A DNA stretch of 64,000 bases, taken from contig NZ_LIQI01000019.1 in assembly GCF_001418105.1 (NCBI RefSeq), forward strand, positions 310,001 through 374,000, read 5' to 3'. Under the pieces are notes generated by a model, which did not search any database, had not been told where the DNA came from, and saw only the letters and a program-made list of their open reading frames with translations. This document shows positions 42,658 through 51,289 of the stretch, piece by piece (the first letter of the stretch is position 1; each line of letters opens with the position of its first letter). The position numbers were made by a program, and so were the translations under genes. Origin of the DNA: Lacinutrix himadriensis. Lineage in GTDB: Bacteria > Bacteroidota > Bacteroidia > Flavobacteriales > Flavobacteriaceae.

Positions 42658-44496
42658 ATGACTTTAATGATAGCAATTCTTATTATCACCATCGCCTTAT
42701 TTATTTGGGGCAAATTTACACCAGATATTATCGCATTACTATCAATGTTAAGTTTATTTCTTTTTGGTATTTTAAACTTAACAGAAACACTAAGCGGTTT
42801 TAGTAATCCGACTGTTATTATGATTGCTGCTTTATTTATTATTGGAGAAGGATTATCGCAAACTGGCTGGACAGCTTTGGCTGGTGAAAAATTTATAAAA
42901 ATGGCTGGTAAAAGTAAAACGAAACTTTTACTAATAACCACATTAGGTTCGGGACTACTTTCTGGAGTAGTAAGTAATACAGGAACAGTAGCAACACTAA
43001 TGCCAGTAACCATAGCTTCTGCTTGGAGTATTGGAACATTGCCCTCTAAATTATTAATGCCCGTTGCCTTTGGCTCTAATACCGGAGGCTTATTAACACT
43101 AACAGGAACACCTCCAAATATTATAGTAAATAACGCCATGATAGAAAGTGGGCTTGAAGGTTTCTCTTTCTTTGAATTTAGTTTAATAGGTATTCCGTTA
43201 TTACTAATAACACTTCTCTATTTTAAATTTATCGGACATAGACTTTTACCTGATAACAAAACGAATAATAAACCTGTAGATATAAGTAATACGCTTCATA
43301 AATGGATTGAAGCTTATCAAGTAGATGGTGAATATTATAGATTAAGAGTAAGATCTGTATCGCCATTATTAAATACTAAATTAGGAGATTGGGATTTTGA
43401 AAATAAATATGGTGTATCTATACTTCGTATTAAGAGAAGACACCCTAACCGTCTTAAAGGAAAGGACCCTTATATTGAACTTCCAACAGAGGATACAGAA
43501 TTCTTGTATCATGATATCATAACAGTAAAGGGAGAAACGCAGGCTATAAATGCATTAATGATTAGTTTAAGACTAGGGCTTTTACCTTTAAAACCTATTG
43601 CAAATGAGCTAAGAACCAATCTGATTAATAGAGAAGTTGGTATGACGGAAATATTGGTAACACCTCAATCTTCTTTAGTTGGAAAACAAATAAAATCTAT
43701 TCACTTTTTTGATAGATATAATGTACAATTAATGGCTGCTTCCCGTAACTCAAAACCGCTAACAGAACGAGAAATTACAGTAAGAGCGGGGGATTCTTTT
43801 TTAATTAGAGGAGAATGGAGTGCTATTGACGATTTAAAGAAACATCATGAACATATCGTAATTTGTGGCAGTCCGGAAGGCATGGTTAAGACCGTAACTA
43901 ATATTACCCTTAAATCTTATATCGCGTTATTATCTTTAATGTTAATGATTGTTTTATTGGTATTTAAACTTGTACCTGGATCGATTGCGGCATTAATTTC
44001 TGCCGGCATTGTATTAATCACTGGCTGTGTTCCAATGGCCAAAGCATATAAAGGTATTAGTTGGGTGAGTGTTATTATGATTGCTGCTATGATACCTATG
44101 GGAGTTGCTTTACAAAAAACAGGAACAGCAGAGCTAATAGCCAATGGACTTGTTAACACTTTAGGAGCTTTACATCCTATTGTACTACTAGGAGGTATTT
44201 TTCTATTAACCACATCCTTTAGTCAGGTTATTAATAATTCAGCTACAGCTGTATTAATGGCACCTATAGCAATTCTTACCGCAAATTCTCTAAACCTTTC
44301 TGCTGCTCCCTTTATGATTATAGTAGCTATTAGTGCATCCACCGCATTTCTAACTCCTGTTGGCACAACAACAAATGCTATGGTAATGACAGCTGGTGGA
44401 TATAAATTCATGGATTACTTAAAAGTAGGAGCTCCATTGCTGCTACTCTTCTTAATAACATCATTAATACTAGTGCCATTATTTTGGCCTTTTTAA
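42658..44496 (+). CDS. SLC13/DASS-family transporter with two TrkA-C domains
   Basis: This 612-residue protein has 10-12 membrane helices. The divalent anion:Na+ symporter motifs are present in both halves: SGVVSNTGTVATLMPV with LTGTPPNIIVNNAM, and VINNSATAVLMAPIAI with STAFLTPVGTTTNAMV. Two TrkA-C (RCK) domains occupy the central loop (about 215-400). The substrate is likely a dicarboxylate, sulfate or phosphate. Its promoter is the 14th regulon site, and pckA follows 39 bp later, so dicarboxylate uptake and gluconeogenesis are probably co-expressed. Confidence 0.9.
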   Translation: MTLMIAILIITIALFIWGKFTPDIIALLSMLSLFLFGILNLTETLSGFSNPTVIMIAALFIIGEGLSQTGWTALAGEKFIKMAGKSKTKLLLITTLGSGLLSGVVSNTGTVATLMPVTIASAWSIGTLPSKLLMPVAFGSNTGGLLTLTGTPPNIIVNNAMIESGLEGFSFFEFSLIGIPLLLITLLYFKFIGHRLLPDNKTNNKPVDISNTLHKWIEAYQVDGEYYRLRVRSVSPLLNTKLGDWDFENKYGVSILRIKRRHPNRLKGKDPYIELPTEDTEFLYHDIITVKGETQAINALMISLRLGLLPLKPIANELRTNLINREVGMTEILVTPQSSLVGKQIKSIHFFDRYNVQLMAASRNSKPLTEREITVRAGDSFLIRGEWSAIDDLKKHHEHIVICGSPEGMVKTVTNITLKSYIALLSLMLMIVLLVFKLVPGSIAALISAGIVLITGCVPMAKAYKGISWVSVIMIAAMIPMGVALQKTGTAELIANGLVNTLGALHPIVLLGGIFLLTTSFSQVINNSATAVLMAPIAILTANSLNLSAAPFMIIVAISASTAFLTPVGTTTNAMVMTAGGYKFMDYLKVGAPLLLLFLITSLILVPLFWPF

Positions 44497-44535
44497 CATT
44501 TTTACATCTGGAACAATACATTAAAACAACCGATT

Positions 44536-46146
44536 ATGAAAACAAGAGATCTAACAAAGTACGGAATTAAAGACACCAATGCACATTGGAATCTTTCCCC
44601 TGAAAAATTACAAGCCATTACTATTGAAAAAGGAATGGGTAAAGAAACTGCTAACGGGACATTAGCGATTAACACTGGAAAATATACGGGACGCTCACCT
44701 CAAGATCGATTTATTGTAAAAGATGATTATACAAAAAATCGCGTTTGGTGGGGAAAAACAAACAAACCTATCTCTCCTGAAAATTTTGAATATTTACAAT
44801 CTGAAATCACAAAATATCTCAGCGGTAAAGAAATCTATGTAAGAGATGCTTATGTATGTGCAGATCCAGAATACAAAACAAATGTGAGAACCGTTACCGA
44901 ATATCCTTGGTCAAACATGTTTGCCTACAATATGTTTTTACGTTCTGATGAGTCTGAATTAGAAAATTTCAAAGAAGATTGGTTAGTACTTTGTGCTCCT
45001 GGTTACGAAGCAAAAGACCCTAAAGCTGTTGGATTACGTCAAGGTAATTTTTCTGTACTTAATTTTTCAAAAAAAATAGCTTTAATTGGAGGATCTGGAT
45101 ATACTGGAGAAATAAAAAAAGGTATTTTCTCTTCTTTAAACTTTATTCTTCCTGTTGAAAAGGACGTTTTACCAATGCACTGTTCTGCTAATGTTGGAGA
45201 AGCTGGTGATACTGCTATATTTTTTGGATTATCTGGCACAGGGAAAACAACGTTATCTGCAGACCCTAATCGTAAACTAATTGGTGATGATGAGCATGGC
45301 TGGACAGCAGATAATAACATCTTTAATTTTGAAGGCGGATGTTATGCTAAAGCTATTGATCTTTCCGAAGAAAAAGAACCAGATATTTTTAGAGCTATTA
45401 AACCAGGAGCTATTCTTGAAAATGTAGTTTTTAAAGACAATGATGAAATTGACTATATGGACAGTAGTATCACACAAAATACACGTGTAAGTTACCCTAT
45501 TTATCATATTGATAATATTCAAAAACCATCCTACGCTAAGAATCCTACAAATATATTTTTCCTAACAGCGGATGCTTTTGGAGTATTACCTCCAGTATCT
45601 AAATTAACTCCAGGTCAAGCAGCATATCACTTTATTTCAGGATATACCGCTAAAGTTGCAGGAACAGAAGCTGGTATCACAGAACCTGTACCTTCTTTCT
45701 CTGCGTGTTTTGGAGAACCATTTATGCCATTACACCCAACAGTATATGCTGAAATGCTAAGCAAAAAAATGCAAGATGCTGGCGTTAACGTTTGGCTAAT
45801 AAATACAGGCTGGAGTGGCGGTCCTTACGGCGTTGGTTCTCGTATTAAATTAAAATACACTAGAGCTATGATTACTGCAATCCTAAATGGAGATCTAGAT
45901 AATGTAGATTATTCTCAACATCCAATTTTTGGATTATTCATGCCAAAAACGTGTCCGAATGTACCTGTAGAATTATTAGACCCAATGAATACTTGGACTG
46001 ACAAAGGAGCTTATATCAGCAAATCGATTCAATTAGCACATTCATTCCATTTAAATTTTGAAAAATTTGCGAGTGAAGCTTCCGAACAAATAATTGAAGG
46101 AGGTCCATTAATTGATGAACACCATCACTTAAAGGAACATATTTAA
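44536..46146 (+). CDS. pckA: Phosphoenolpyruvate carboxykinase (ATP)
   Basis: This 536-residue protein has the kinase P-loop GLSGTGKTTLSADPNRKLIG, the metal-binding DDEHGW, FEGGCYAKAIDLS and GGPYGVGSRIKLKYTRAMI. It makes PEP from oxaloacetate with ATP, the first step of gluconeogenesis, or runs in reverse. It has no separate regulon site. It is 39 bp after the SLC13 gene with only a weak gap, so promoter 14 may serve both. A terminator follows at 46161-46186. Confidence 0.97.
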   Translation: MKTRDLTKYGIKDTNAHWNLSPEKLQAITIEKGMGKETANGTLAINTGKYTGRSPQDRFIVKDDYTKNRVWWGKTNKPISPENFEYLQSEITKYLSGKEIYVRDAYVCADPEYKTNVRTVTEYPWSNMFAYNMFLRSDESELENFKEDWLVLCAPGYEAKDPKAVGLRQGNFSVLNFSKKIALIGGSGYTGEIKKGIFSSLNFILPVEKDVLPMHCSANVGEAGDTAIFFGLSGTGKTTLSADPNRKLIGDDEHGWTADNNIFNFEGGCYAKAIDLSEEKEPDIFRAIKPGAILENVVFKDNDEIDYMDSSITQNTRVSYPIYHIDNIQKPSYAKNPTNIFFLTADAFGVLPPVSKLTPGQAAYHFISGYTAKVAGTEAGITEPVPSFSACFGEPFMPLHPTVYAEMLSKKMQDAGVNVWLINTGWSGGPYGVGSRIKLKYTRAMITAILNGDLDNVDYSQHPIFGLFMPKTCPNVPVELLDPMNTWTDKGAYISKSIQLAHSFHLNFEKFASEASEQIIEGGPLIDEHHHLKEHI

Positions 46147-46160
46147 TAGTATCATAACTA

Positions 46161-46186
46161 AAAAGAGCCCAGAAATGGGCTTTTTT
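46161..46186 (+). terminator. Intrinsic terminator after pckA
   Basis: The stem AAAAGAGCCCA/TGGGCTTTTTT with a GAA(A) loop ends in a T6 run, 14 bp after the pckA stop codon. Confidence 0.88.
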
Positions 46187-46197
46187 ATTTTTTTTCC

Positions 46198-46908
46198 ATG
46201 ATTATAAAAACCACCCTATTCGTACTACTTTTTGCCTTATTCGTTCCAACACAATTGTTTCCTCAAAAAACTTCTGAAGACTACTTAGGTTCTTGGTATA
46301 CGCTAGGAATTAACCATAGATTCACAGAAAAAATTAGTGTAACCACATATGCCGAGCTACGGTTCTATGAACCTATATCCAATTATAATTTAATTTTCAC
46401 TAGCCTTTCCGGAAATTACCATCTTAAACAGAATCAAACCCTTAGTATTGCTTATGCGTACTTAGATATTGATAGTGTTTTTGATGAAGACAATCGTCCC
46501 AATACAACAGAAAATAGAATCTATGAACAATACAATTATAAGCATAAACTTGGTGCTTTTAATGTACAGCATCGCTTTAGACTAGAGCAACGCTTTTTGC
46601 AATTAGCTGATAAAAACGAATTGCAAAATAGATTACGTTATCGATTTAGTTTAAAATATAACATCAATAAAACGCTATTCCTTGGTATAAAAGAAGAACC
46701 TTTTGTTAATTTTCAGGATCAAGCTTTTCATGAAAATCGTTTTTTCATTGGAGCTGGTTTTCGCCTGTTTAAAAACACACAACTACAGATGGATTATTTA
46801 AAACATCATATTAGAAAAAAGAATTTTAATCGTATTCAAATAGGAATTAGTATCCTAACCGATTACAGAAAATCTAAATCTCACGTTAATCAACAAAAGC
46901 TTCATTAA
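46198..46908 (+). CDS. DUF2490 outer-membrane-like protein
   Basis: This 236-residue protein has a signal peptide (MIIKTTLFVLLFALFVPTQ) and a series of amphipathic beta strands (DYLGSWYTLGINHRFTEKIS through RIQIGISILTDYR) that match the DUF2490 beta-barrel family. These have no known ligand. A small inverted repeat (TTGTTGT/ACAACAA, 46911-46931) after the stop could end this transcript and that of rlmF. Confidence 0.88.
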   Translation: MIIKTTLFVLLFALFVPTQLFPQKTSEDYLGSWYTLGINHRFTEKISVTTYAELRFYEPISNYNLIFTSLSGNYHLKQNQTLSIAYAYLDIDSVFDEDNRPNTTENRIYEQYNYKHKLGAFNVQHRFRLEQRFLQLADKNELQNRLRYRFSLKYNINKTLFLGIKEEPFVNFQDQAFHENRFFIGAGFRLFKNTQLQMDYLKHHIRKKNFNRIQIGISILTDYRKSKSHVNQQKLH

Positions 46909-46921
46909 CTTGTTGTTCTAA

Positions 46922-47812
46922 CTACAACAACCAGTCTTTTTTATCTTCTTCTGTTAAAAAAGTCCAAGCCACTACTCTACTTATTTTATTACCAAGCTGC
47001 ATATTAATCACCTTTACTTCTGTTGCTCCTAATTTCTTAAGTGATTTCTGCATCGATTTCACCAAGGCTTTATTAGAAACTAAACTTGTAAACCAAAAGC
47101 AATTGCTTTTATGTAAAGAGCTTTCATATAAATAGGTATGTAAAAAAGCTTTTTCTCCTCCTGTAAACCAAAGTTCACTTGCGGTACCGCTAAAATTTCT
47201 AACTACTTGTTTTCCTTCATTCCCAAGACCTTTTAGTTTTCGTTGTGTCGCTTCTAGAGCCTCTTCTTCGTCTTTATAAAAAGGAGGATTACACATACTA
47301 ACCATAAAAGTGTCTTCCGGTTTTAAAATGCCATTTAAAATTTGCGCCTTGTCCTTTTGAAAACGTAAAGTAATGTTATCACTTAACTTATTTTTGTCTA
47401 TAATTTTTTGTGCGTTTTTCAAGGAAGCGTTTTCTACATCTGTTCCTACAAAGCGCCAATTATATTCTGCAAAACCAAGCAAAGGATAAATACAAGTCGC
47501 TCCTGTACCAATATCTAAAGCCTGTATTTCACTTTTGAAATTATATGGTTTTAAAAGCGCTGCTAAATGATGTATATAATCTACACGACCAGGGATTGGC
47601 GGACATAAATGCGCATCTGCAAACTCCCAATAATCTATATTATAATAACTTTTAAGTAATGCTTTATTCAGTATTTTTACTCCTTCCGGATTCGCGAAAT
47701 CAATCGTTTGTGTTCCGTGGGTATTAGTAAAGACAAAAGGTTCTAGTTTTGGAAACTCCTTCAATAGTGTTTCAAAATCGTACCCTTTACTATGTTTGTT
47801 TTTTTTATGCAT
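46922..47812 (-). CDS. rlmF: 23S rRNA (adenine(1618)-N6)-methyltransferase
   Basis: This 296-residue SAM-dependent methyltransferase has GTGATCIYPLLG as SAM loop and the catalytic NPPFY motif in VSMCNPPFYKDEEEAL. The family opening H-KGYDFETLLKEFPKLEPF is present, and so is WELWFTGGEKAFL as TASELWFTGGEKAFL. It makes m6A1618 in 23S rRNA. Its start overlaps the end of the following PLP-enzyme gene by 8 bp on the minus strand, so the two are translated together. Confidence 0.95.
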   Translation of the reverse strand: MHKKNKHSKGYDFETLLKEFPKLEPFVFTNTHGTQTIDFANPEGVKILNKALLKSYYNIDYWEFADAHLCPPIPGRVDYIHHLAALLKPYNFKSEIQALDIGTGATCIYPLLGFAEYNWRFVGTDVENASLKNAQKIIDKNKLSDNITLRFQKDKAQILNGILKPEDTFMVSMCNPPFYKDEEEALEATQRKLKGLGNEGKQVVRNFSGTASELWFTGGEKAFLHTYLYESSLHKSNCFWFTSLVSNKALVKSMQKSLKKLGATEVKVINMQLGNKISRVVAWTFLTEEDKKDWLL

Positions 47813-48962
47813 TTTTTGTTTTGTTTATAGCTTGTTCGATATCCGCTATCAAATCTTTTTTAGATTCGATTCCAACAGAAAAACGAATCAGTCCATCTTT
47901 TATTCCTTGTTCTTTTCTAGCTTCGGCAGTTAATAAAGAATGGGAGGTTTTAGAAGGTAATAACATGGTACTTTCTATTCCTGCCAAACTCATAGAAGGT
48001 TTTATAAGCGTTAATGCTTTTAAAAACACTTCTGCATCTATGTCTTTTTTTAATTCGAAAGAAAGCATCGCACCAAAACCTTTCATTTGTTTTTTTGCTA
48101 AGGCATGATTCTCATGACTCTTTAAACCCGGATAATATACTTTTTCAATAGCTTTATGTGCATCTAAAAACTTGGCTAATTTTCTTGCATTTCGTTGTTG
48201 TGCTTTTACACGAATGGCTAAGGTTTTCATACTTCGTTCTAGCATCCAAACGGTAAAATCACTCAGACTTCCGCCAAGCGCAATTCCCGTTTGCCAAATA
48301 GTATCTATATGAGCTTGGGTACCTGCAACTGCTCCAGCACAAATATCACTATGACCACCAAAATACTTGGTTGCACTATGCAAAACAATATCGATTCCAA
48401 AATCAATTGGGTTTTGTATAATAGGGCTAGCAAAAGTATTATCGATTACAGATAATACTTTTTCCGATTTTGCTAAAGTTGCAACCGCTTTCATATCTAC
48501 TAATTTTAAAAGCGGATTAGAAGGCGTTTCAATATAAATAAGTTTGGTATTTGGCTGTATACACGCTGCAAATGAAGTGATTTTTAAATCTTTCGTAAAA
48601 GTGAATGAGATATTATAACTCTCAAAATGCTTTTCAATAAGGTTTCTTGTTCCTCCATAAATATCATTTTGTACCACCACATGATCTCCAGCTTTCAAGA
48701 AAGTAAGCAGAACGGTGCTAATAGCAGCCATTCCGGATCCAAAAATCATAGCAGCTTCTGTGTGCTCTAAAGCTGCAATTTTCTTAGACAAATATTCTTG
48801 ATTTGGTGTATTGAAGTATCTTGGATAACGCTTAACATCCACATCCATAAACTCATACGAGGTAGACATAAACATTGGCGATACAGCGCCTTTAAACTGT
48901 TCATCTGGCGTTTCACCAACATGCGTACAAATGGTATTGATCCCTAACTTTTCATGTTGCAT
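47805..48962 (-). CDS. Cys/Met metabolism PLP-dependent enzyme (cystathionine synthase/lyase type)
   Basis: This 385-residue fold-type I PLP enzyme has the PLP phosphate site around EHTEAAMIFGSGMAAIS and the Schiff-base Lys in LHSATKYFGGHSDICAGAV. ESLSKPSMSLAGIES-like sequence (LIKPSMSLAGIESTMLLPS) precedes the C-terminal Arg. It could be cystathionine gamma-synthase, beta-lyase or gamma-lyase; sequence by eye cannot choose. The start is upstream of rlmF, in one operon. Confidence 0.9.
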   Translation of the reverse strand: MQHEKLGINTICTHVGETPDEQFKGAVSPMFMSTSYEFMDVDVKRYPRYFNTPNQEYLSKKIAALEHTEAAMIFGSGMAAISTVLLTFLKAGDHVVVQNDIYGGTRNLIEKHFESYNISFTFTKDLKITSFAACIQPNTKLIYIETPSNPLLKLVDMKAVATLAKSEKVLSVIDNTFASPIIQNPIDFGIDIVLHSATKYFGGHSDICAGAVAGTQAHIDTIWQTGIALGGSLSDFTVWMLERSMKTLAIRVKAQQRNARKLAKFLDAHKAIEKVYYPGLKSHENHALAKKQMKGFGAMLSFELKKDIDAEVFLKALTLIKPSMSLAGIESTMLLPSKTSHSLLTAEARKEQGIKDGLIRFSVGIESKKDLIADIEQAINKTKNA

Positions 48963-49062
48963 AATTATAGTACTTTTTAGTGCTATAAAGTTATGGAAAA
49001 ATTGTGTTAAACGACCGGATAAACCAACTCCTTATTTATAAAGTATACATGGAAAAATCACT

Positions 49063-49218
49063 TTAATCTGTACTTCCTTCTTTAGCACGTTGGATAATTT
49101 CTTTAAGACGTTCTTTACGTAGCGCTTTTTCAGCTTTTTGCTTATTCACTTTTCTAGCGATTAGCTTGGAGTGCTTCGCTTTATTTTTCGTGTTTTTTTG
49201 TCCTTTAGGTTTTGGCAT
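49063..49218 (-). CDS. Small basic protein (51 residues)
   Basis: The frame codes for MPKPKGQKNTKNKAKHSKLI and continues as a Lys/Arg/Glu-rich helix to a stop codon at 49063-49065. Over a quarter of the residues are Lys, and the composition is typical of RNA- or ribosome-associated small proteins of Flavobacteriaceae. It is below usual ORF cut-offs. The codon pattern and clean start support a real gene; the function is unknown. Confidence 0.7.
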   Translation of the reverse strand: MPKPKGQKNTKNKAKHSKLIARKVNKQKAEKALRKERLKEIIQRAKEGSTD

Positions 49219-49298
49219 GTGTAAATTTAAAATAATTTTTAATTTAAGTATTATAAATAAAGTAACTAAATTGCTTTTTATATAAAACTACTGTTATT

Positions 49299-49877
49299 TT
49301 GAATGCATTAATCCAACATCACCACTTTATATTACATAAACCTTATGGTTTTTTAAGTCAGTTAATAAACAACCAAAATAAAAGGAAGAATAAACGCTTA
49401 CTAGGCGAATTGTACGATTTTCCAGAAGGAACGATGGCTATTGGTAGATTAGACGAAAACTCAGAAGGCTTATTATTTTTAACTACTAACGGAAAAGTTA
49501 GTGAATCCATCCGAAGCGCTAAAGTTGAGAAAGAATATTACGCCCAAGTAGATGGAATAATTACGGAGCAAGCGATAAAACAGCTACAAGAAGGAGTAGA
49601 AATTGGAATAAACGGCACAAAATACAATACCAAACCTTGTAAAGTAAGAGCTGTGATTACTATAGGCGACTTTCCTTTTGCCGATAGAAAAGTTAGAGAT
49701 GCGCGACACGGACCAATGTCATGGGTTTCTATAACACTAACCGAAGGTAAGTTTAGGCAAGTACGAAAAATGACTGCCGCTGTTGGCTATCCAACCTTGC
49801 GTTTAGTAAGAGTCCGAATTGGTGATATCTTTCTAAAATTAAAATCCGGAGAAATAGAAAAAACAAACTCATTTTAG
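49299..49877 (+). CDS. rluE: rRNA pseudouridine synthase, RsuA/RluE type without S4 domain
   Basis: This 192-residue protein starts directly with the catalytic domain (HHFILHKPYGFLSQL) and has the catalytic Asp in GRLDENSEGLLFLTTNG. The family end is SWVSITLTEGKFRQVRKMTAAVGYPTLRLVRVRIG. The lack of an S4 domain and the length match RluE (23S U2457), though other RsuA-family targets are possible. Confidence 0.9.
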   Translation: MNALIQHHHFILHKPYGFLSQLINNQNKRKNKRLLGELYDFPEGTMAIGRLDENSEGLLFLTTNGKVSESIRSAKVEKEYYAQVDGIITEQAIKQLQEGVEIGINGTKYNTKPCKVRAVITIGDFPFADRKVRDARHGPMSWVSITLTEGKFRQVRKMTAAVGYPTLRLVRVRIGDIFLKLKSGEIEKTNSF

Positions 49878-50090
49878 TGCCTCATTATCTACTTCGCAAG
49901 TTTTTAAATCTACTGGAACAATAAGCACATACTCCTCTAAATATTAAAGTTTTAACCATTATTTTTATTGTTTACGCATCCAATTCCAACAAAAAACAAA
50001 ACCTTAAACACCTGTTTATTAGTAGTTTATATTTTAATATTTTTATTATACATTAGGTGTTATTTATTATTTTTTTGTATCTTGCACGTT

Positions 50091-50471
50091 ATGACAGCAG
50101 CAGACAAACAAGTAAATTTAGAATTTTTAAAGGAGAGTATTTTATACTTAGAAAACAAAGGCTTTGATAATATTCAAGCAGATGTTGAAGGTTATGAAAC
50201 ACCAAAATCTTATACTAAAAAAAGTAAAGGTGTTGATTCTTCAATAACTCCAGACATTGTAGCAGAGAAAGCTGGAAGAAAGCACTATTTTGAAATTGGT
50301 TTAAAAAGTGAAGAACCTACACTTTTAAAATCTAAATGGCGTTTCTTAGATGTTCTATCTAGAATGAAAGACGACAGATTTAAAGTAATTACACGTCGTG
50401 GTCATTACAAATTCACACAAGACATGCTTGATGATCTTAACTTAGACAAAGAGCCAATTAAACTACCTTAA
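50091..50471 (+). CDS. Hypothetical protein with possible nuclease-like core
   Basis: This 126-residue soluble protein has the segment ITPDIVAEKAGRKHYFEIG, followed by LK, then KVITRRGHYKFTQDM. The PD...FEIGLK order resembles PD-(D/E)XK nuclease-fold cores, but the Glu-x-Lys spacing is not canonical. The start at 50091 is chosen because the earlier part of the open frame (from 49968) is hydrophobic and low-complexity. The 3' end overlaps the end of mscL by 4 bp in convergent orientation. Confidence 0.72.
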   Translation: MTAADKQVNLEFLKESILYLENKGFDNIQADVEGYETPKSYTKKSKGVDSSITPDIVAEKAGRKHYFEIGLKSEEPTLLKSKWRFLDVLSRMKDDRFKVITRRGHYKFTQDMLDDLNLDKEPIKLP

Positions 50472-50914
50472 TTTTTAGTAGCTTTTAGTAATTTATTTTG
50501 TTCCTCCATTAAATCGGTAAGCTTTGCTAAAAGCTGAATATCTTTAGGAGTAGCCACAGTTGTGTCTTTTTCATCGTGTGACTTGGTGCGCAATCGATTC
50601 ATGGCCTTAACCACCAAAAACACGGTTATTCCTACTATTAAAAAATCCAGAGAGACTTCAAAGAAAGTTCCATATTCCATTGCAACCTCATTGGTTGTAA
50701 TGACTCCTTCGGAGTTTACAATGGCATCACGAAGTATGTATTTTTTATCCTGAAAGTTTAAACCATCCGTCATTAAAGACAAAGGTGGCATCATCACCTT
50801 CTTCACCAGTACATCTATTACTTTATTAAAAGACGCACCAATAATAATACCGATTGCCATATCCATCATATTACCTTTTACGGCAAACTCTTTAAACTCT
50901 TTTATAAATTTCAT
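50468..50914 (-). CDS. mscL: Large-conductance mechanosensitive channel MscL
   Basis: This 148-residue protein has the amphipathic N-terminus MKFIKEFKEFAVKGNMMDMA, TM1 (IGIIIGASFNKVIDVLV) and the loop MPPLSLMTDG. TM2 is FLIVGITVFLVVKAMNRL, and the C-terminal helix is LLAKLTDLMEEQNKLL. It releases solutes upon osmotic downshock. The start at 50914 is used because a consensus -7 element TATATTTG (50942-50935) overlaps the earlier ATG at 50947. Confidence 0.95.
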   Translation of the reverse strand: MKFIKEFKEFAVKGNMMDMAIGIIIGASFNKVIDVLVKKVMMPPLSLMTDGLNFQDKKYILRDAIVNSEGVITTNEVAMEYGTFFEVSLDFLIVGITVFLVVKAMNRLRTKSHDEKDTTVATPKDIQLLAKLTDLMEEQNKLLKATKN

Positions 50915-51289
50915 CTTTCTATTATTTAAAACTGCAAATATATCCATTTAGAACAGAAACAAATCGATTCCTTTTAAATTAAAAAAACGGAACCTCTCAT
51001 AAAATCACACAACTCTGCAGCTTAATAACGCTAATTATTAAGACATAAAAATTTCTGAGAAATTATGGATTGGATCTCTTTTTAAAAAGACGTTACAGGT
51101 TATTGCTATGCAACTAAATTGCATCATTACGAAGGCACGTACTACTTCATCATTAACGAAGACTTTATTCCGGCAAATAAAGTAAAAACTTAAAATCAAC
51201 TATGTAAATATGGGGTAATACGGCAAGCCATACTACCCCATATTTAAATAAAATAAACCGAAGAAAGCCAATCCCTTAGCCTCTTACCG
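50915..51289. other. Intergenic region with possible coding remnant
   Basis: Besides the mscL promoter (-7 at 50942-50935), the stretch contains one short frame on the plus strand ending at 51193 (about 51095-51193, with GTYYFIINEDFIPANKVKT). It looks like the C-terminus of a lost gene and has an in-frame stop before it. I see no RNA gene or strong repeat. Confidence 0.45.

Noticed and set aside
42621-43139. Minus-strand open frame of 172 codons opposite the SLC13 gene
   Set aside because: The plus-strand frame is a clear 612-residue transporter; the opposite frame has the Pro/Val-rich look of an antisense shadow.
51095-51193. Short gene in the 50915-51289 interval
   Set aside because: An in-frame stop precedes the coding-like part and there is no start codon; listed only as a possible remnant.
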